From Nitrospirota bacterium (GTDB lineage Bacteria > Nitrospirota > Leptospirillia > Leptospirillales > Leptospirillaceae): 52,273 nucleotides of DNA. Location: assembly GCA_021816465.1 (NCBI GenBank), contig JAKAYF010000005.1, forward strand, positions 1 through 52,273. The letters are read 5' to 3'. The stretch's first letter is position 1. Every line of letters begins with the position of its first letter. Positions 1 through 7,617 of the stretch are shown piece by piece. The notes beneath the pieces are model-generated. The model did no database searches, was not told the DNA's origin, and was given only the letters and a program-made list of their open reading frames with translations. The position numbers and the translations under genes were made by a program.

Positions 1-127
1 CTGCCATCTTGTTCGCTGCCAACACCCGAGTTATCGCTGCCGTCAATGTCGTCTTTCCATGATCGACATGGCCGATCGTTCCGATGTTCAGATGGGGCTT
101 GCTTCGATCAAACTTCGCTTTTGCCAT
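1..127 (-). CDS. tuf: Elongation factor Tu, N-terminal 42 codons (cut by window edge)
   Basis: EF-Tu is the GTPase that delivers aminoacyl-tRNA to the ribosome A site. Only the first 42 codons lie in the window; the rest continues beyond position 1. The translation starts [16 protein letters not shown] and carries the P-loop GHVDHGKTT, which is diagnostic for EF-Tu. The ATG at 125-127 follows a GGAGG ribosome binding site. It sits directly downstream of three tRNA genes on the same strand, the classic tRNA-tuf arrangement, so it is probably co-transcribed with them from the promoter at 576-604. Confidence 0.96.
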   Translation of the reverse strand, partial: MAKAKFDRSKPHLNIGTIGHVDHGKTTLTAAITRVLAANKMA

Positions 128-199
128 AAAAAATGCCTCCAGTTTAGAATAGTTAGCGGAACTACGATTTTTTGTTGAGAGCTCTTTCAAGAAAATAAA

Positions 200-275
200 T
201 GGAGCCCTTGACCGGGATTGAACCGGTGACCTCATCCTTACCAAGGATGTGCTCTGCCAACTGAGCTACAAGGGC
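200..275 (-). tRNA. tRNA-Thr (anticodon GGT)
   Basis: A 76-nt cloverleaf with the 3' CCA encoded. The acceptor stem pairs GCCCTTG with CAAGGGC. The anticodon stem CATCC/GGATG encloses loop TTGGTAA, giving anticodon GGT. It is the last of three tRNAs before tuf. Confidence 0.96.
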
Positions 276-308
276 ATCAATTAGCCCTGAACGTGCTCGA
301 TTGTATAA

Positions 309-383
309 TGGAGCGGGAAACGGGGATCGAACCCGCGACATCCAGCTTGGAAGGCTGGCGCTCTACCGCTGAGCTATTCCCGC
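309..383 (-). tRNA. tRNA-Gly (anticodon TCC)
   Basis: A 75-nt cloverleaf with encoded CCA. The acceptor stem is GCGGGAA/TTCCCGC, and the anticodon stem CCAGC/GCTGG encloses loop CTTCCAA, giving anticodon TCC. It is the middle member of the Tyr-Gly-Thr tRNA cluster upstream of tuf. Confidence 0.96.
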
Positions 384-395
384 AGTAAAAACCGT

Positions 396-481
396 TGGTG
401 GGGAGGGGAGGATTCGAACCTCCGAAGCCGTCTGGCGACAGATTTACAGTCTGTTCCCTTTGTCCACTCGGGAACCTCCCC
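396..481 (-). tRNA. tRNA-Tyr (anticodon GTA)
   Basis: An 86-nt class II tRNA with a long variable arm and encoded CCA. The acceptor stem is CCTCCCC/GGGGAGG. The anticodon stem ACAGA/TCTGT encloses loop CTGTAAA, giving anticodon GTA. It is the first gene of the tRNA-tuf transcript. Confidence 0.96.
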
Positions 482-575
482 AAAATATCCCTATTCGCGA
501 AGGATCCCAGAAAATGCTATTCAAAAGAGAACCGCAATTTTTAGAAACCAAGAAAACGGGAAAAAACAAAAGGGG

Positions 576-604
576 ATTATATTGACAGATTCCACCTTTG
601 TCAA
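576..604 (-). promoter_or_regulatory. Perfect sigma-70 consensus promoter for the tRNA-tuf operon
   Basis: On the minus strand TTGACA (599-604) is followed by a 17-bp spacer and TATAAT (576-581). Both hexamers and the spacer match the housekeeping consensus exactly. Predicted transcription start is near 569, about 90 nt before tRNA-Tyr. Confidence 0.85.
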
Positions 605-884
605 TAGTAATCTTGGACGAGCAAATAAAGATCCAAAAACATCAAAATCACAAAACCATCGCCCTAAAAATAGCATGATGCAAATATTCGCAGGATAGTG
701 ACAATGTCAAATATAAGAAGGCACGGTGGAGCAATATAAACTATTTCATCTTATTAGTCACCTACGGACATAGCCTGACAAAAAGAACCGACAGGAAGGC
801 TTTTTTATCATTCTAGCCAAAAACAACACACACAAATACCCGGTTGTCGGGCAGCTTCATTTTCTATTATTAACGAGCTCTTTA
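605..884. other. AT-rich gap without a recognised gene
   Basis: No convincing coding frame or tRNA is present between the tRNA-tuf promoter and the 3' end of the DUF1641 gene. A weak stem AGCCT...AGGCT followed by six T lies near 770-805 (+ strand orientation). It could act as a terminator but has only five base pairs. Confidence 0.5.
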
Positions 885-1652
885 TTATTTTTCTTTCAGG
901 AACACTTTTAAGGCACTCATAAAAACATAGAGGGACTTTTGAATTTCAGGATCATTAACCAAGGTCCACAATCCCATTAATCCAACAGGGCTTTTGGGTT
1001 TTTCCGGGATCATTCTAATTGCCGTTGAAATACTGTTCTGGTATGCAATCCCCTGGTCGATCAATGTCATGACTCTTTCAAGAAGAGTATCAGTCATCAA
1101 TCTTCTGAGTGCCACCAGAGCCCCCGCAATTTCCGGCAGAGTGTCTAAGGCACCTGATTCCTTTAGACTGCCCAAAAATTTGGTCAAATCTTCTACAGGT
1201 ATTAGCCTAAGCTGCTCCAAATGTCCTGTTAGAGTTTCAACCTGAAGAGCCATTCGCTCAACGAAAGAGTCATTCAAGATATCATTTAAAGCCTTGGCCC
1301 CCTGAGTCAACTCCAGCAAACTCGCCAGCTTACCTGACTGCTCCATATCTGAAAGAGACTTAAGCAAGGATGCAATCGTTGGATAATGGTTATCGATTTC
1401 ACGCACCAAGCCCACAATATTGGGATTGGATACTTGGTCCAAAAGCTGAATGGCCTTTTCAACACGTTCAGATAATCGTTCAATCATGCCTTCAGTCTGC
1501 AAATCACGGATTGCATTATTCGAAGTCACAGCTTCCTCGATAAGATCCAAACGGTCCAAAATTCGCAATATTTGCGCCCTGACATGTGGATCAGAGAGCC
1601 TAGCTGTCAAGACATCTTCCTTAATATCTTCGTTCATATTATCCCCACCCAT
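885..1652 (-). CDS. DUF1641-type helical protein, partner of the SQR-like flavoprotein
   Basis: A soluble, mostly alpha-helical protein of about 250 residues rich in Leu and Glu, with no signal peptide or membrane segment. The overall pattern (amphipathic helices, repeated LxxLxxLxxSG segments around residues 90-200, C-terminal GLxGLWTLVNDPEIQKSL) matches the DUF1641 family, which commonly sits beside sulfide:quinone-oxidoreductase-like flavoproteins. The biochemical role is unknown. The first ATG at 1652 directly follows the TAG of the upstream gene. A second ATG five codons downstream (1637) is better spaced from a GGTGGGG ribosome binding site, so the true start may be there. Co-transcription with the flavoprotein gene is nearly certain. 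Confidence 0.75.
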   Translation of the reverse strand: MGGDNMNEDIKEDVLTARLSDPHVRAQILRILDRLDLIEEAVTSNNAIRDLQTEGMIERLSERVEKAIQLLDQVSNPNIVGLVREIDNHYPTIASLLKSLSDMEQSGKLASLLELTQGAKALNDILNDSFVERMALQVETLTGHLEQLRLIPVEDLTKFLGSLKESGALDTLPEIAGALVALRRLMTDTLLERVMTLIDQGIAYQNSISTAIRMIPEKPKSPVGLMGLWTLVNDPEIQKSLYVFMSALKVFLKEK

Positions 1653-2792
1653 CTAGAGGATTCCCCTGGCTGTCAACCAATACAATCTATTGTAGGACAA
1701 CTTCATCCAATGGACAGTGGTCGTCGGTGGGGGGGGAACTGGAGGGGTAGAGTAATTAAAGGAGATGTAACTTGCTTGACTTCTTCCTGTTTCGATAAAG
1801 CAAAAAACTTTACCGTCATATAGATGCGTAGCGTCTCCGCCACGGACTACTGATATAATGTTTTCCACTGCTATATCAGCAGAAAAGTGGGCAGTTGATC
1901 CAGCCTTTGAAATAGGAAGATTTGTTGTATCCCCTACAACAAAAACATTTTTATAACCTTCCATCTGCAATGTTTGTTTGTTGGTTGGGATCCACCCCCC
2001 TTCTCCCAATCCAGAATCGGAAATAACGGGTGCACCGCGATGGGGAGGGATAGAGATCAGTAGATCAAATTCGACAGCAGAACCCTCCAGGCTATGGAGC
2101 ACTTTTTTTTCTGCGTCAACTTCTTTCATATTAAAAAATGTCTCATACTTGATTCCTCGCTCCTCAAAAACAGGAACTGCCCACTTCGCAACGGCGGGGA
2201 TCGTATGAACCGCACCTACCGGGTAGGTGTAGTAGATCTCTGTCTTCTCCCTGATGCCTTTTTTTCGCAGATATTCATCAAGCATCAACGTCACTTCAAT
2301 CGGCGCAACAGGGCATTTATGAGGGACCCCCATCGCAATCACCACTTTTCCACCGTTAAACTCTCTTAAAGCTGTCTGTAACTTTAATGCACCTTCTTCT
2401 GTATAGAACCAGTGTCCAGCGTCTGACAAACCAGGAATAAGATCAGGACGAGGAACCGATCCGGTCGCAATAACCAGTACATCATATTCATAGATTTTTC
2501 CTGAGACACCCGTCACCCTATTGGCTTTTACATCAATCATTTTAGCTGGATCAATAATAAACCCTATCAAAGGATCCAAGATGGTCCTCTCCGACCGTTT
2601 GATCTCTTCATTCCGGACGAGGTCAAATGGCAAGTAGAGCCAACCTGGTTGATAACAATGGGTATCGGTTGTCCCCAAAACGGTGATTGAAACATCCCCA
2701 GACTGTATCTCTCTCAGAATTTTGCGAACTATTTGATTAGAAACAATCGACCCAGCAACGCCACCACCCAATACCAAAATCCGCTTTGCCAT
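1653..2792 (-). CDS. Sulfide:quinone oxidoreductase-like FAD-dependent oxidoreductase
   Basis: A two-dinucleotide-binding-domain flavoprotein (about 379 residues). The N-terminal FAD motif is VLGGGVAGS, the second ATG motif is LVIATGSVPRP, and the C-terminal FAD segment is VFVVGDTTNLP. The family oxidises sulfide or similar donors and passes electrons to membrane quinone. Cys160 (in PHKCPVAP) and Cys331 (in VFCFIETG) align with two of the three redox cysteines of classical SQR. The third position has no Cys, so substrate identity is uncertain and an NDH-2-like activity is possible. The C-terminal segment ending YWLTARGIL is typical of membrane-associated members. The start MAKRILVL (ATG 2790-2792) is chosen over an earlier in-frame ATG because AGGAGGA lies 4-5 nt upstream. 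Confidence 0.8.
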   Translation of the reverse strand: MAKRILVLGGGVAGSIVSNQIVRKILREIQSGDVSITVLGTTDTHCYQPGWLYLPFDLVRNEEIKRSERTILDPLIGFIIDPAKMIDVKANRVTGVSGKIYEYDVLVIATGSVPRPDLIPGLSDAGHWFYTEEGALKLQTALREFNGGKVVIAMGVPHKCPVAPIEVTLMLDEYLRKKGIREKTEIYYTYPVGAVHTIPAVAKWAVPVFEERGIKYETFFNMKEVDAEKKVLHSLEGSAVEFDLLISIPPHRGAPVISDSGLGEGGWIPTNKQTLQMEGYKNVFVVGDTTNLPISKAGSTAHFSADIAVENIISVVRGGDATHLYDGKVFCFIETGRSQASYISFNYSTPPVPPPPTTTVHWMKLSYNRLYWLTARGIL

Positions 2793-2949
2793 CAGATCCT
2801 CCTGCAAGCTTTATCGTTTTCAGAGTTCATAAGAATACCCTCGATATTACTGGAATAAAATCGCACTTTCTTCCCCACTCCAAAGAGCAGGACAACCCGA
2901 AAACCAATTTCTTGCATTCAGACAAAAGCTTTCGGTAGCGGGTTTTCTC

Positions 2950-3217
2950 ACCGATACGGCGTTACCTATTGGTCATTCGAAAACGCAAACTATTGATGCA
3001 CTCAATACGGAAAAAGCGGAAAATCCAGCTGTCGAGCACGATGAACTTTCCCGCCACTATGTTGGCGTCCTCGTGGGTGGGTGGACTCACGACGGAAAGC
3101 CCCTTTTCCACCGAAGATGAGCGAAGTCGTTTGGACCTTTGCGTCTTACTCTCCGTTCCGGAGGCCTTGAGTGCGGACGGTTCTGCCCTGCTTGCCCACC
3201 TTGCGGCACGTTGCATG
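2950..3217 (-). ncRNA. Candidate structured RNA or leader, GC-rich island of unknown identity
   Basis: A GC-rich block of about 270 bp stands out in an AT-rich intergenic region. A good minus-strand promoter (3224-3251) predicts transcription starting near 3217 through the block towards the SQR-like gene at 2792. Short stems are visible, for example CTCCG/CGGAG around 3150-3165 and TCGTGGG/CTCACGA around 3071-3092. I tried to match tmRNA, RNase P RNA, SRP RNA and 6S RNA and could not. Short open frames run through it on both strands, including one whose ATG (3216) would be at +1. Their translations look non-protein-like, but a leaderless small gene cannot be excluded. Confidence 0.35.
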
Positions 3218-3223
3218 GAAAAT

Positions 3224-3251
3224 ATTATAGTATGGGTCGAAAAAAAAGCAA
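3224..3251 (-). promoter_or_regulatory. Predicted sigma-70 promoter of the 2950-3217 island
   Basis: On the minus strand TTGCTT (3246-3251) is followed by a 16-bp spacer and a perfect TATAAT (3224-3229). It faces the GC-rich island and, further on, the SQR-like gene. Confidence 0.6.
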
Positions 3252-3336
3252 AATGAAAAACTGGTCCAAATGCCTCCTCTTGGCCTACGGACCAAGAATG
3301 GGGACGATTCCATTATGCTCAGACAGAAAACAAATA

Positions 3337-3421
3337 TGGTGCGAGAGGCGGGATTTGAACCCGCACGGGGATTACCCGCCAGATCCTAAGTCTGGTGCGT
3401 CTGCCATTTCGCCACTCTCGC
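3337..3421 (-). tRNA. tRNA-Leu (anticodon TAG)
   Basis: An 85-nt class II tRNA with encoded CCA and a long variable arm. The acceptor stem is GCGAGAG/CTCTCGC. The anticodon stem CCAGA/TCTGG encloses loop CTTAGGA, giving anticodon TAG. Confidence 0.96.
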
Positions 3422-3437
3422 CAAAGGAACATTGACC

Positions 3438-3465
3438 AGTTTACTAAAATTTCATCACTATGCAA
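3438..3465 (-). promoter_or_regulatory. Predicted promoter of tRNA-Leu
   Basis: Minus-strand TTGCAT (3460-3465), a 16-bp spacer and TAAACT (3438-3443). The predicted start is near 3431, about ten bases before the tRNA. Confidence 0.5.
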
Positions 3466-3678
3466 ATGAAATACAGGAATCTGAAAACAATGATAGTCTT
3501 CCTTTAAACCATGAAGCCCACAATTTACAAACAAAAGAAAAGCGTTACCCCACATTGCGCTAATCTTGAACAAACGGGAAAATAGTTCCTTCACAGCTTC
3601 CCCAGGGAAATTCCTCCGGGTGGAAACGATAGAAACCCACATAACCCACAAAAAGACCAAACAGGAGAATCAAACGAT

Positions 3679-4665
3679 ATGATTGTCAAGATTTCGCTCT
3701 TTTTCTGGATGGCCAGTATCGTGGGAACAATCTTCCTTCACCCAAAACTGGAACTTCCACTCATGCATTACCACCTGTTAATGATATTGCATTCAGTTTT
3801 ACTTGGAGTTGTACTCCTCCCACTTCTGCAAAAAGTTTCCAGAGAAACTCCTTTTCAGAAAATTTCATGGACATTGATCATTTCTGGTCTCTCAATTCTT
3901 CTGATTGGTTTTTTAACTGCCCCCAGGACAGCGATGGTTAAGGATGGAGGGATTTTTATTACAGCGGGAGTTATCCTGAGCCTGGCTCACCATCTTAAAA
4001 ACCCATTTTCAGTCCTTTTCTGGCCATCCATTGCGTTGATTGAAACATGTCTTTTGGGTTATAAACTTGGAAAGAGTCTTGACCGGATAGCAGTTGACCC
4101 TATCCCGTTCTCAACACTTTCCACACACGCAACAACAGGACTATTCCTAGCCCTGCCCGCCATGATCTTTATTTCCCGTATAAAGGAATCTCCTGATAAC
4201 AGCTCTAAGATTTATAGCTCAGCTTTCTTTGCCTCAGGGGTTCTCACCTCTTTTTACCTTTATAGTCTCCCTGCACCAACGAAAGGGTGCATCTTCTTGA
4301 TATTTCTGCTATCAGCTTGGGGATTTTTTTTTCTTGCCACAAAAAACAACAAATTCATCACCATTCTTATAGTACTTTCAATCGTCAGCACTATTTATCT
4401 GAACACTGACATACACTTTGAAGGGAGTACGATTGGATTCTTATTTTTTGGCTGGTCCTTGTTTCTCGCAATTCTTGTCTTGAAACCGGTTTCAACGCCA
4501 CAACTCGTATGGATTACGGTAGGGTCGTTCGTTTTACTGGAAGGACTCCTGTACCAGAATTATCTGATAACCCTTATAGATGGACTGATTTTGACCGGAT
4601 TGATCCTCAGAGAATTTATAAAGATAACAGCAGAAAAAGAAGAATGTAGAATTTTTAAGAAGTGA
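3679..4665 (+). CDS. Polytopic membrane protein of unknown function
   Basis: A 328-residue, strongly hydrophobic protein with about nine or ten predicted transmembrane helices spread over the whole length and a short charged C-terminus (TAEKEECRIFKK). I do not recognise a family. Histidines occur near the membrane faces (HYHLLMILHS near residue 30, SLAHHLKN near 104, STHATTG near 148). These could be metal or haem ligands, but this is speculation. The ATG at 3679 follows AGGAGA with good spacing. It is a solitary plus-strand gene between tRNA-Leu and rimO, both on the minus strand, so it has its own promoter, which I cannot place confidently. Confidence 0.7.
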   Translation: MIVKISLFFWMASIVGTIFLHPKLELPLMHYHLLMILHSVLLGVVLLPLLQKVSRETPFQKISWTLIISGLSILLIGFLTAPRTAMVKDGGIFITAGVILSLAHHLKNPFSVLFWPSIALIETCLLGYKLGKSLDRIAVDPIPFSTLSTHATTGLFLALPAMIFISRIKESPDNSSKIYSSAFFASGVLTSFYLYSLPAPTKGCIFLIFLLSAWGFFFLATKNNKFITILIVLSIVSTIYLNTDIHFEGSTIGFLFFGWSLFLAILVLKPVSTPQLVWITVGSFVLLEGLLYQNYLITLIDGLILTGLILREFIKITAEKEECRIFKK

Positions 4666-4699
4666 GTGTCTTCGGTCCTCCTGAACCGCTTCGAACCAC

Positions 4700-4985
4700 T
4701 TTATTTCTGCTTGCAATTACCCAGCAGAAACTTGGCCAGATTCCTGCTTTGCCGAGGACTTATCACACTGTTCTCCATAAGCTTGACTTCGGAAGAGCTC
4801 TCCGCTGGATCTTGGTCTGGTCAATCCGACGAGAGAGGATTCCTGGACGCAGTTATACACCCATCATGGGTGGTTCCGGCATCCGGGCAGATCCATTGCC
4901 CGATGGATAACAGCATTTTGTCCGACATCTTCCCGCACTGAAGACAAGTCTTGGCCGACGAAAACCACCGTGCCGTGACAAACTC
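4700..4985 (-). pseudogene. Relic of an IS200/IS605-family TnpB, C-terminal zinc-finger end
   Basis: TnpB is the RNA-guided nuclease of IS200/IS605 elements. Minus-strand translation of about 4820-4980 gives ARWFSSAKTCLQCG, then about ten residues, then WICPDAGTTHD and ASRNP. These match the conserved RWFPSSKTCSxCG ... CPxCGTTHDRDxNAARN end of TnpB. Decay is clear: the third finger motif CxxC has become CPDA, DRD has become DGC, and a TGA follows near 4820. The same frame resumes after it for about 40 residues to a TAA at 4701-4703, resembling the variable TnpB tail. No upstream RuvC domain, no TnpA and no intact ends remain. The fragment should be inactive. Confidence 0.7.
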
Positions 4986-5103
4986 CTCCACTCCACCGGA
5001 AGTTTTCTTCTATTCCAGTTGCCGACAGGAATCGAAAAAGATCATGTCTACAATGGAGTAGAACATGAGTTTATCTCCGTAGGATCGGGATCAATTCCTC
5101 ATT

Positions 5104-6474
5104 TTAATCAATAGTGGGGACAGAAACCTCCCAAGCTTCCAGATCATAATGATGAGCTTTGGTGATACGACAATCTACAATTTCGCCCACCGATGCTGAG
5201 CCACTTAAAACAAGAACCTCTCCATCAATTGAATCAGGTGCCATGGTCGCAATTCTCCCAGAAAGAACCAAGGAAGATTGTTCTGAAGGCCCTTCTATCA
5301 ACACTGGCATAACTTCGCCAACATAACTTTTATTTTTTTCAAGCGATATTTTTTTTTGCAGAGCCATGACCTGGTTTCTCCGCTGATTCTTTATCTTGGC
5401 TGGAACCTGTCCGTCCATTTCATAAGATGGAGTACCATCTTCCTTTGAAAAAGAAAAAACACCCAAATGATCAAATTTGGCCCATTTGACAAAGGATAGT
5501 AACTCCTGGAACTCTTCCTCCGTTTCGCCCGGAAACCCAACAATAAAAGTGGTCCGCAACGAAATTCCAGGAACTTTTTCACGAATGCGGGAAACAAGAC
5601 GCTGGCTGGACTCTAGATTGCCTGGTCGTTCCATTCTCCTGAGCACATTTCCATTAACGTGTTGAAGGGGAATATCAAGGTATTTAACGACTGAAGAAGA
5701 CTCTCGAATAACATCCAGAAGCCGATCGGTAACAAGTGTTGGATATGCATAGAGAAGCCTGACCCAATTTACCTTTTTTAGACCATCTATCATCTGTAGC
5801 AGCTGTGCAAGCCCATCTTTTATTTCAAGATCAGCCCCATATCTCGTTAAGTCCTGAGCAATCAGAGTGATCTCCCTAACCCCTTCATCCCCAAGTCGTC
5901 TGACCTCATCGAGGATATCCTCGGGTTTACGACTCACCTGCAATCCCCGCGATAAAGGGATCGAACAAAAAGTGCATGTGTGGTCACAGCCTTCAGAAAC
6001 TTTGACATAAGCCCTGTGGTGCGGAGTTAATCTTTTTTCCCTGAAAGGTATGGAGTTAGGAGCAATAAGCTGGGCTTCAGCTTTGCTTTGGGAACCATTC
6101 CGGGATATATCATCAAGGATTGCGCCCAAGCTGGATTCTTCAAATGTAGAAAGCATCAAATCAACCTCAGGAATCAAATCTGGCAAACTCTCCTTATAGC
6201 GTGAGACAAGGCATCCGGTACCAACCAGAAGTTTTGCATTTCCATCCTCTTTATACCTGGACAATTCCAGAAGGGTATCGATTGACTCTTTTCTCGCATC
6301 AGTAACAAAGCTGCATGTATTAACCAAAATGATCTCGGCCTTTTCAGCATCAGCCACAATCTGATAGCCCCTTGATTCAAGGTCGTTAATCATGTTTTCT
6401 GTATCAACTAAATTTTTGGGGCAACCAAGACTGACAATATTAACGGTCTTTTCTGAAAATTTTTTCGAACCCAC
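5104..6474 (-). CDS. rimO: Ribosomal protein S12 (uS12) aspartate methylthiotransferase
   Basis: A radical-SAM enzyme that adds a methylthio group to the conserved aspartate of ribosomal protein S12. At 456 residues it has the full three-domain layout. The N-terminal UPF0004 domain holds the auxiliary-cluster cysteines Cys18 (SLGCPKNLVDTE, typical of RimO rather than MiaB), Cys54 and Cys88. The radical-SAM core has CDHTCTFC (Cys163, 167, 170), and a C-terminal TRAM domain occupies about 385-450. The start is GTG (6472-6474) preceded by GAGG. It is transcribed alone, with a likely promoter at 6520-6546, divergent from the next gene. Confidence 0.95.
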   Translation of the reverse strand: MGSKKFSEKTVNIVSLGCPKNLVDTENMINDLESRGYQIVADAEKAEIILVNTCSFVTDARKESIDTLLELSRYKEDGNAKLLVGTGCLVSRYKESLPDLIPEVDLMLSTFEESSLGAILDDISRNGSQSKAEAQLIAPNSIPFREKRLTPHHRAYVKVSEGCDHTCTFCSIPLSRGLQVSRKPEDILDEVRRLGDEGVREITLIAQDLTRYGADLEIKDGLAQLLQMIDGLKKVNWVRLLYAYPTLVTDRLLDVIRESSSVVKYLDIPLQHVNGNVLRRMERPGNLESSQRLVSRIREKVPGISLRTTFIVGFPGETEEEFQELLSFVKWAKFDHLGVFSFSKEDGTPSYEMDGQVPAKIKNQRRNQVMALQKKISLEKNKSYVGEVMPVLIEGPSEQSSLVLSGRIATMAPDSIDGEVLVLSGSASVGEIVDCRITKAHHYDLEAWEVSVPTID

Positions 6475-6519
6475 TTGCGCCTCATCCCAATTATTCGTTA
6501 AGAGTACTGTTCATACTCG

Positions 6520-6546
6520 ATTATATATTCACAAAATAACTCACAA
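6520..6546 (-). promoter_or_regulatory. Possible rimO promoter
   Basis: Minus-strand perfect -10 TATAAT (6520-6525), with TTGTGA (6541-6546) as a possible -35 at a short 15-bp spacing. Predicted start is near 6512, about 40 nt before the rimO GTG. Confidence 0.4.
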
Positions 6547-6674
6547 GATCGTCCAGAATACAGTATGAGATTCTAAAATTCATTTTGATCGGATGTATCA
6601 GTGTATCTTGTCTCGCAAATCAGGTCCAGCATTACACAGCCCAGGAAAGCAGTTCTAAAAAAAATACAATAACG

Positions 6675-6680
6675 TATAAT
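6675..6680 (+). promoter_or_regulatory. -10 element before the small anchored coiled-coil gene
   Basis: A perfect TATAAT lies 38 nt upstream of the ATG at 6718. No good -35 hexamer is visible, so confidence is limited. Confidence 0.4.
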
Positions 6681-6717
6681 GGAAAAATTGGCCCACCAAC
6701 TTTATTCTGGAGGTATG

Positions 6718-7179
6718 ATGCGCTTTTTGACCGTTTTCCTGATTCTGCTTGTCCTTGGACTGGGATACCTTCTGATCGAAAACAAGGGGAAAGAAAACCA
6801 AGTCACTCAATTGGGAAACAACATCGGAATTACTTCTCAGGGACTCTCGGAAGGAAAAAAGAGGGCTTTGGATTCTGTAAAAAGGATCAGGGTTTCCTTG
6901 CTGCTGCATTTAATAGAGAACTCTATAGAGATTTCATCAAGAGACCTTCTCGACAAGAATTTTGGCAAAGCAAACGAAGCAATTTCTTCCGCCTTGAGCG
7001 ACATTAACTCCATCAAGAAACTCAATGGCAATGTTGATGGTCTGGAATCTGTCAAAAGCAGTCTCGAAAAAGCACAAAGCCAAGTAAACTCAATGGACGC
7101 CGGAGCGATAAATACGTTGCTTACCGCACAGACGTCCATCCGGTCTATCAGCAATAGACAAAATAGCGCGGAAAAATAA
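6718..7179 (+). CDS. Small membrane-anchored helical protein, unknown function
   Basis: A 153-residue protein with one N-terminal hydrophobic segment (residues about 2-20, FLTVFLILLVLGLGYLL) followed by a charged, helical, probably coiled-coil region rich in Ser, Asn and Lys and a short C-terminal tail. It resembles a signal-anchor plus periplasmic helical domain; I do not recognise a family. The second of two adjacent ATGs (6718) is chosen because GGAGG at 6709-6713 gives a better spacing than for the ATG at 6715. The gene is alone on the plus strand and convergent with the small genes that follow. Confidence 0.65.
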   Translation: MRFLTVFLILLVLGLGYLLIENKGKENQVTQLGNNIGITSQGLSEGKKRALDSVKRIRVSLLLHLIENSIEISSRDLLDKNFGKANEAISSALSDINSIKKLNGNVDGLESVKSSLEKAQSQVNSMDAGAINTLLTAQTSIRSISNRQNSAEK

Positions 7180-7198
7180 AAATGACCAGTAACTATGG

Positions 7199-7363
7199 TT
7201 AAACAGGCTCGACTCTTTTAAAAATACATTGATAAGGAACATCAGGGTTATTCATAACAATAACCTGAACAAGCTCCCATCCATCATTCCCTACAAAGTT
7301 GAGCTGATTTTCCACCTGCTCACGACTGACGCCAACCACTCGATATTCCCAGCGATGACTCAC
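7199..7363 (-). CDS. DUF4177-type small protein (54 aa)
   Basis: A 54-codon gene starting with GTG and ending with TAA at 7199-7201. The translation has the pattern of the DUF4177 family: WEYRVVGVS near the N-terminus, LNFVGNDGWELVQV in the middle and YQCIFKR near the end. It is probably a single alpha/beta domain. Function is unknown. The start overlaps the stop of the upstream gene as GTGA (7360-7363), and AAGGG lies about 8 nt upstream, so the two are translationally coupled. Confidence 0.7.
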   Translation of the reverse strand: MSHRWEYRVVGVSREQVENQLNFVGNDGWELVQVIVMNNPDVPYQCIFKRVEPV

Positions 7364-7593
7364 TCCTTGGACCCTTTTTGAACCTCACCATTTAAGGAAG
7401 CCAATATCCTTTTTGCCTGGGTCTTTTTCTGATAATTTCTACGCAGCTTCTTTTTGATCCTTTTCAATGCGGCATTACCAGGAATAGACTCGGGAGAGAT
7501 GGTGGGGAGAAGTTCTTTTCGTTTATTTTTCAGTTTTTCAGATTTTTCAGCGCAATTGGCAATAACAGCTTCAATCTTTTCTGTAACACTCAT
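7360..7593 (-). CDS. Small basic protein, unknown function (77 aa)
   Basis: A short, very Lys-rich protein with a mixed N-terminal helix (VTEKIEAVIANCAEK) and a strongly basic second half (KRIKKKLRRNYQKKTQAKR), suggesting nucleic-acid or ribosome binding. I recognise no family. The ATG at 7593 is preferred over the ATG at 7602, because AAAGGA overlaps the first ATG and is well spaced for the second. It is coupled by a GTGA overlap to the DUF4177-type gene and lies just downstream of rlpA on the same strand. Confidence 0.6.
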   Translation of the reverse strand: MSVTEKIEAVIANCAEKSEKLKNKRKELLPTISPESIPGNAALKRIKKKLRRNYQKKTQAKRILASLNGEVQKGSKE

Positions 7594-7617
7594 AATGCTC
7601 ATCCTTTTTGAATATGG

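Noticed and set aside
2925-2970. c-di-GMP-I (GEMM) riboswitch-like CGGTAGCGGG...CACCGA segment
   Set aside because: Only one half of the motif is visible; the first conserved stem and GCAAAG block are missing at the right distance on that strand.
2950-3217. tmRNA, RNase P RNA, SRP RNA or 6S RNA in the GC-rich island
   Set aside because: None of their universal sequence blocks is present: no tRNA-like 3' end, no GAGGAAAGUCC, no SRP GNAR loop, and no long closing stem.
4662-4941. Two short plus-strand frames over the TnpB relic
   Set aside because: They are antisense to the TnpB-like reading, begin inside or at the stop of the membrane-protein gene, and match nothing.
6585-7007. 140-codon plus-strand frame overlapping the small anchored protein
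   Set aside because: It shares the region with the better frame at 6718-7179, which has a ribosome binding site and a membrane anchor; the alternative reading is Ser/Lys/Arg-rich and unfolded-looking.
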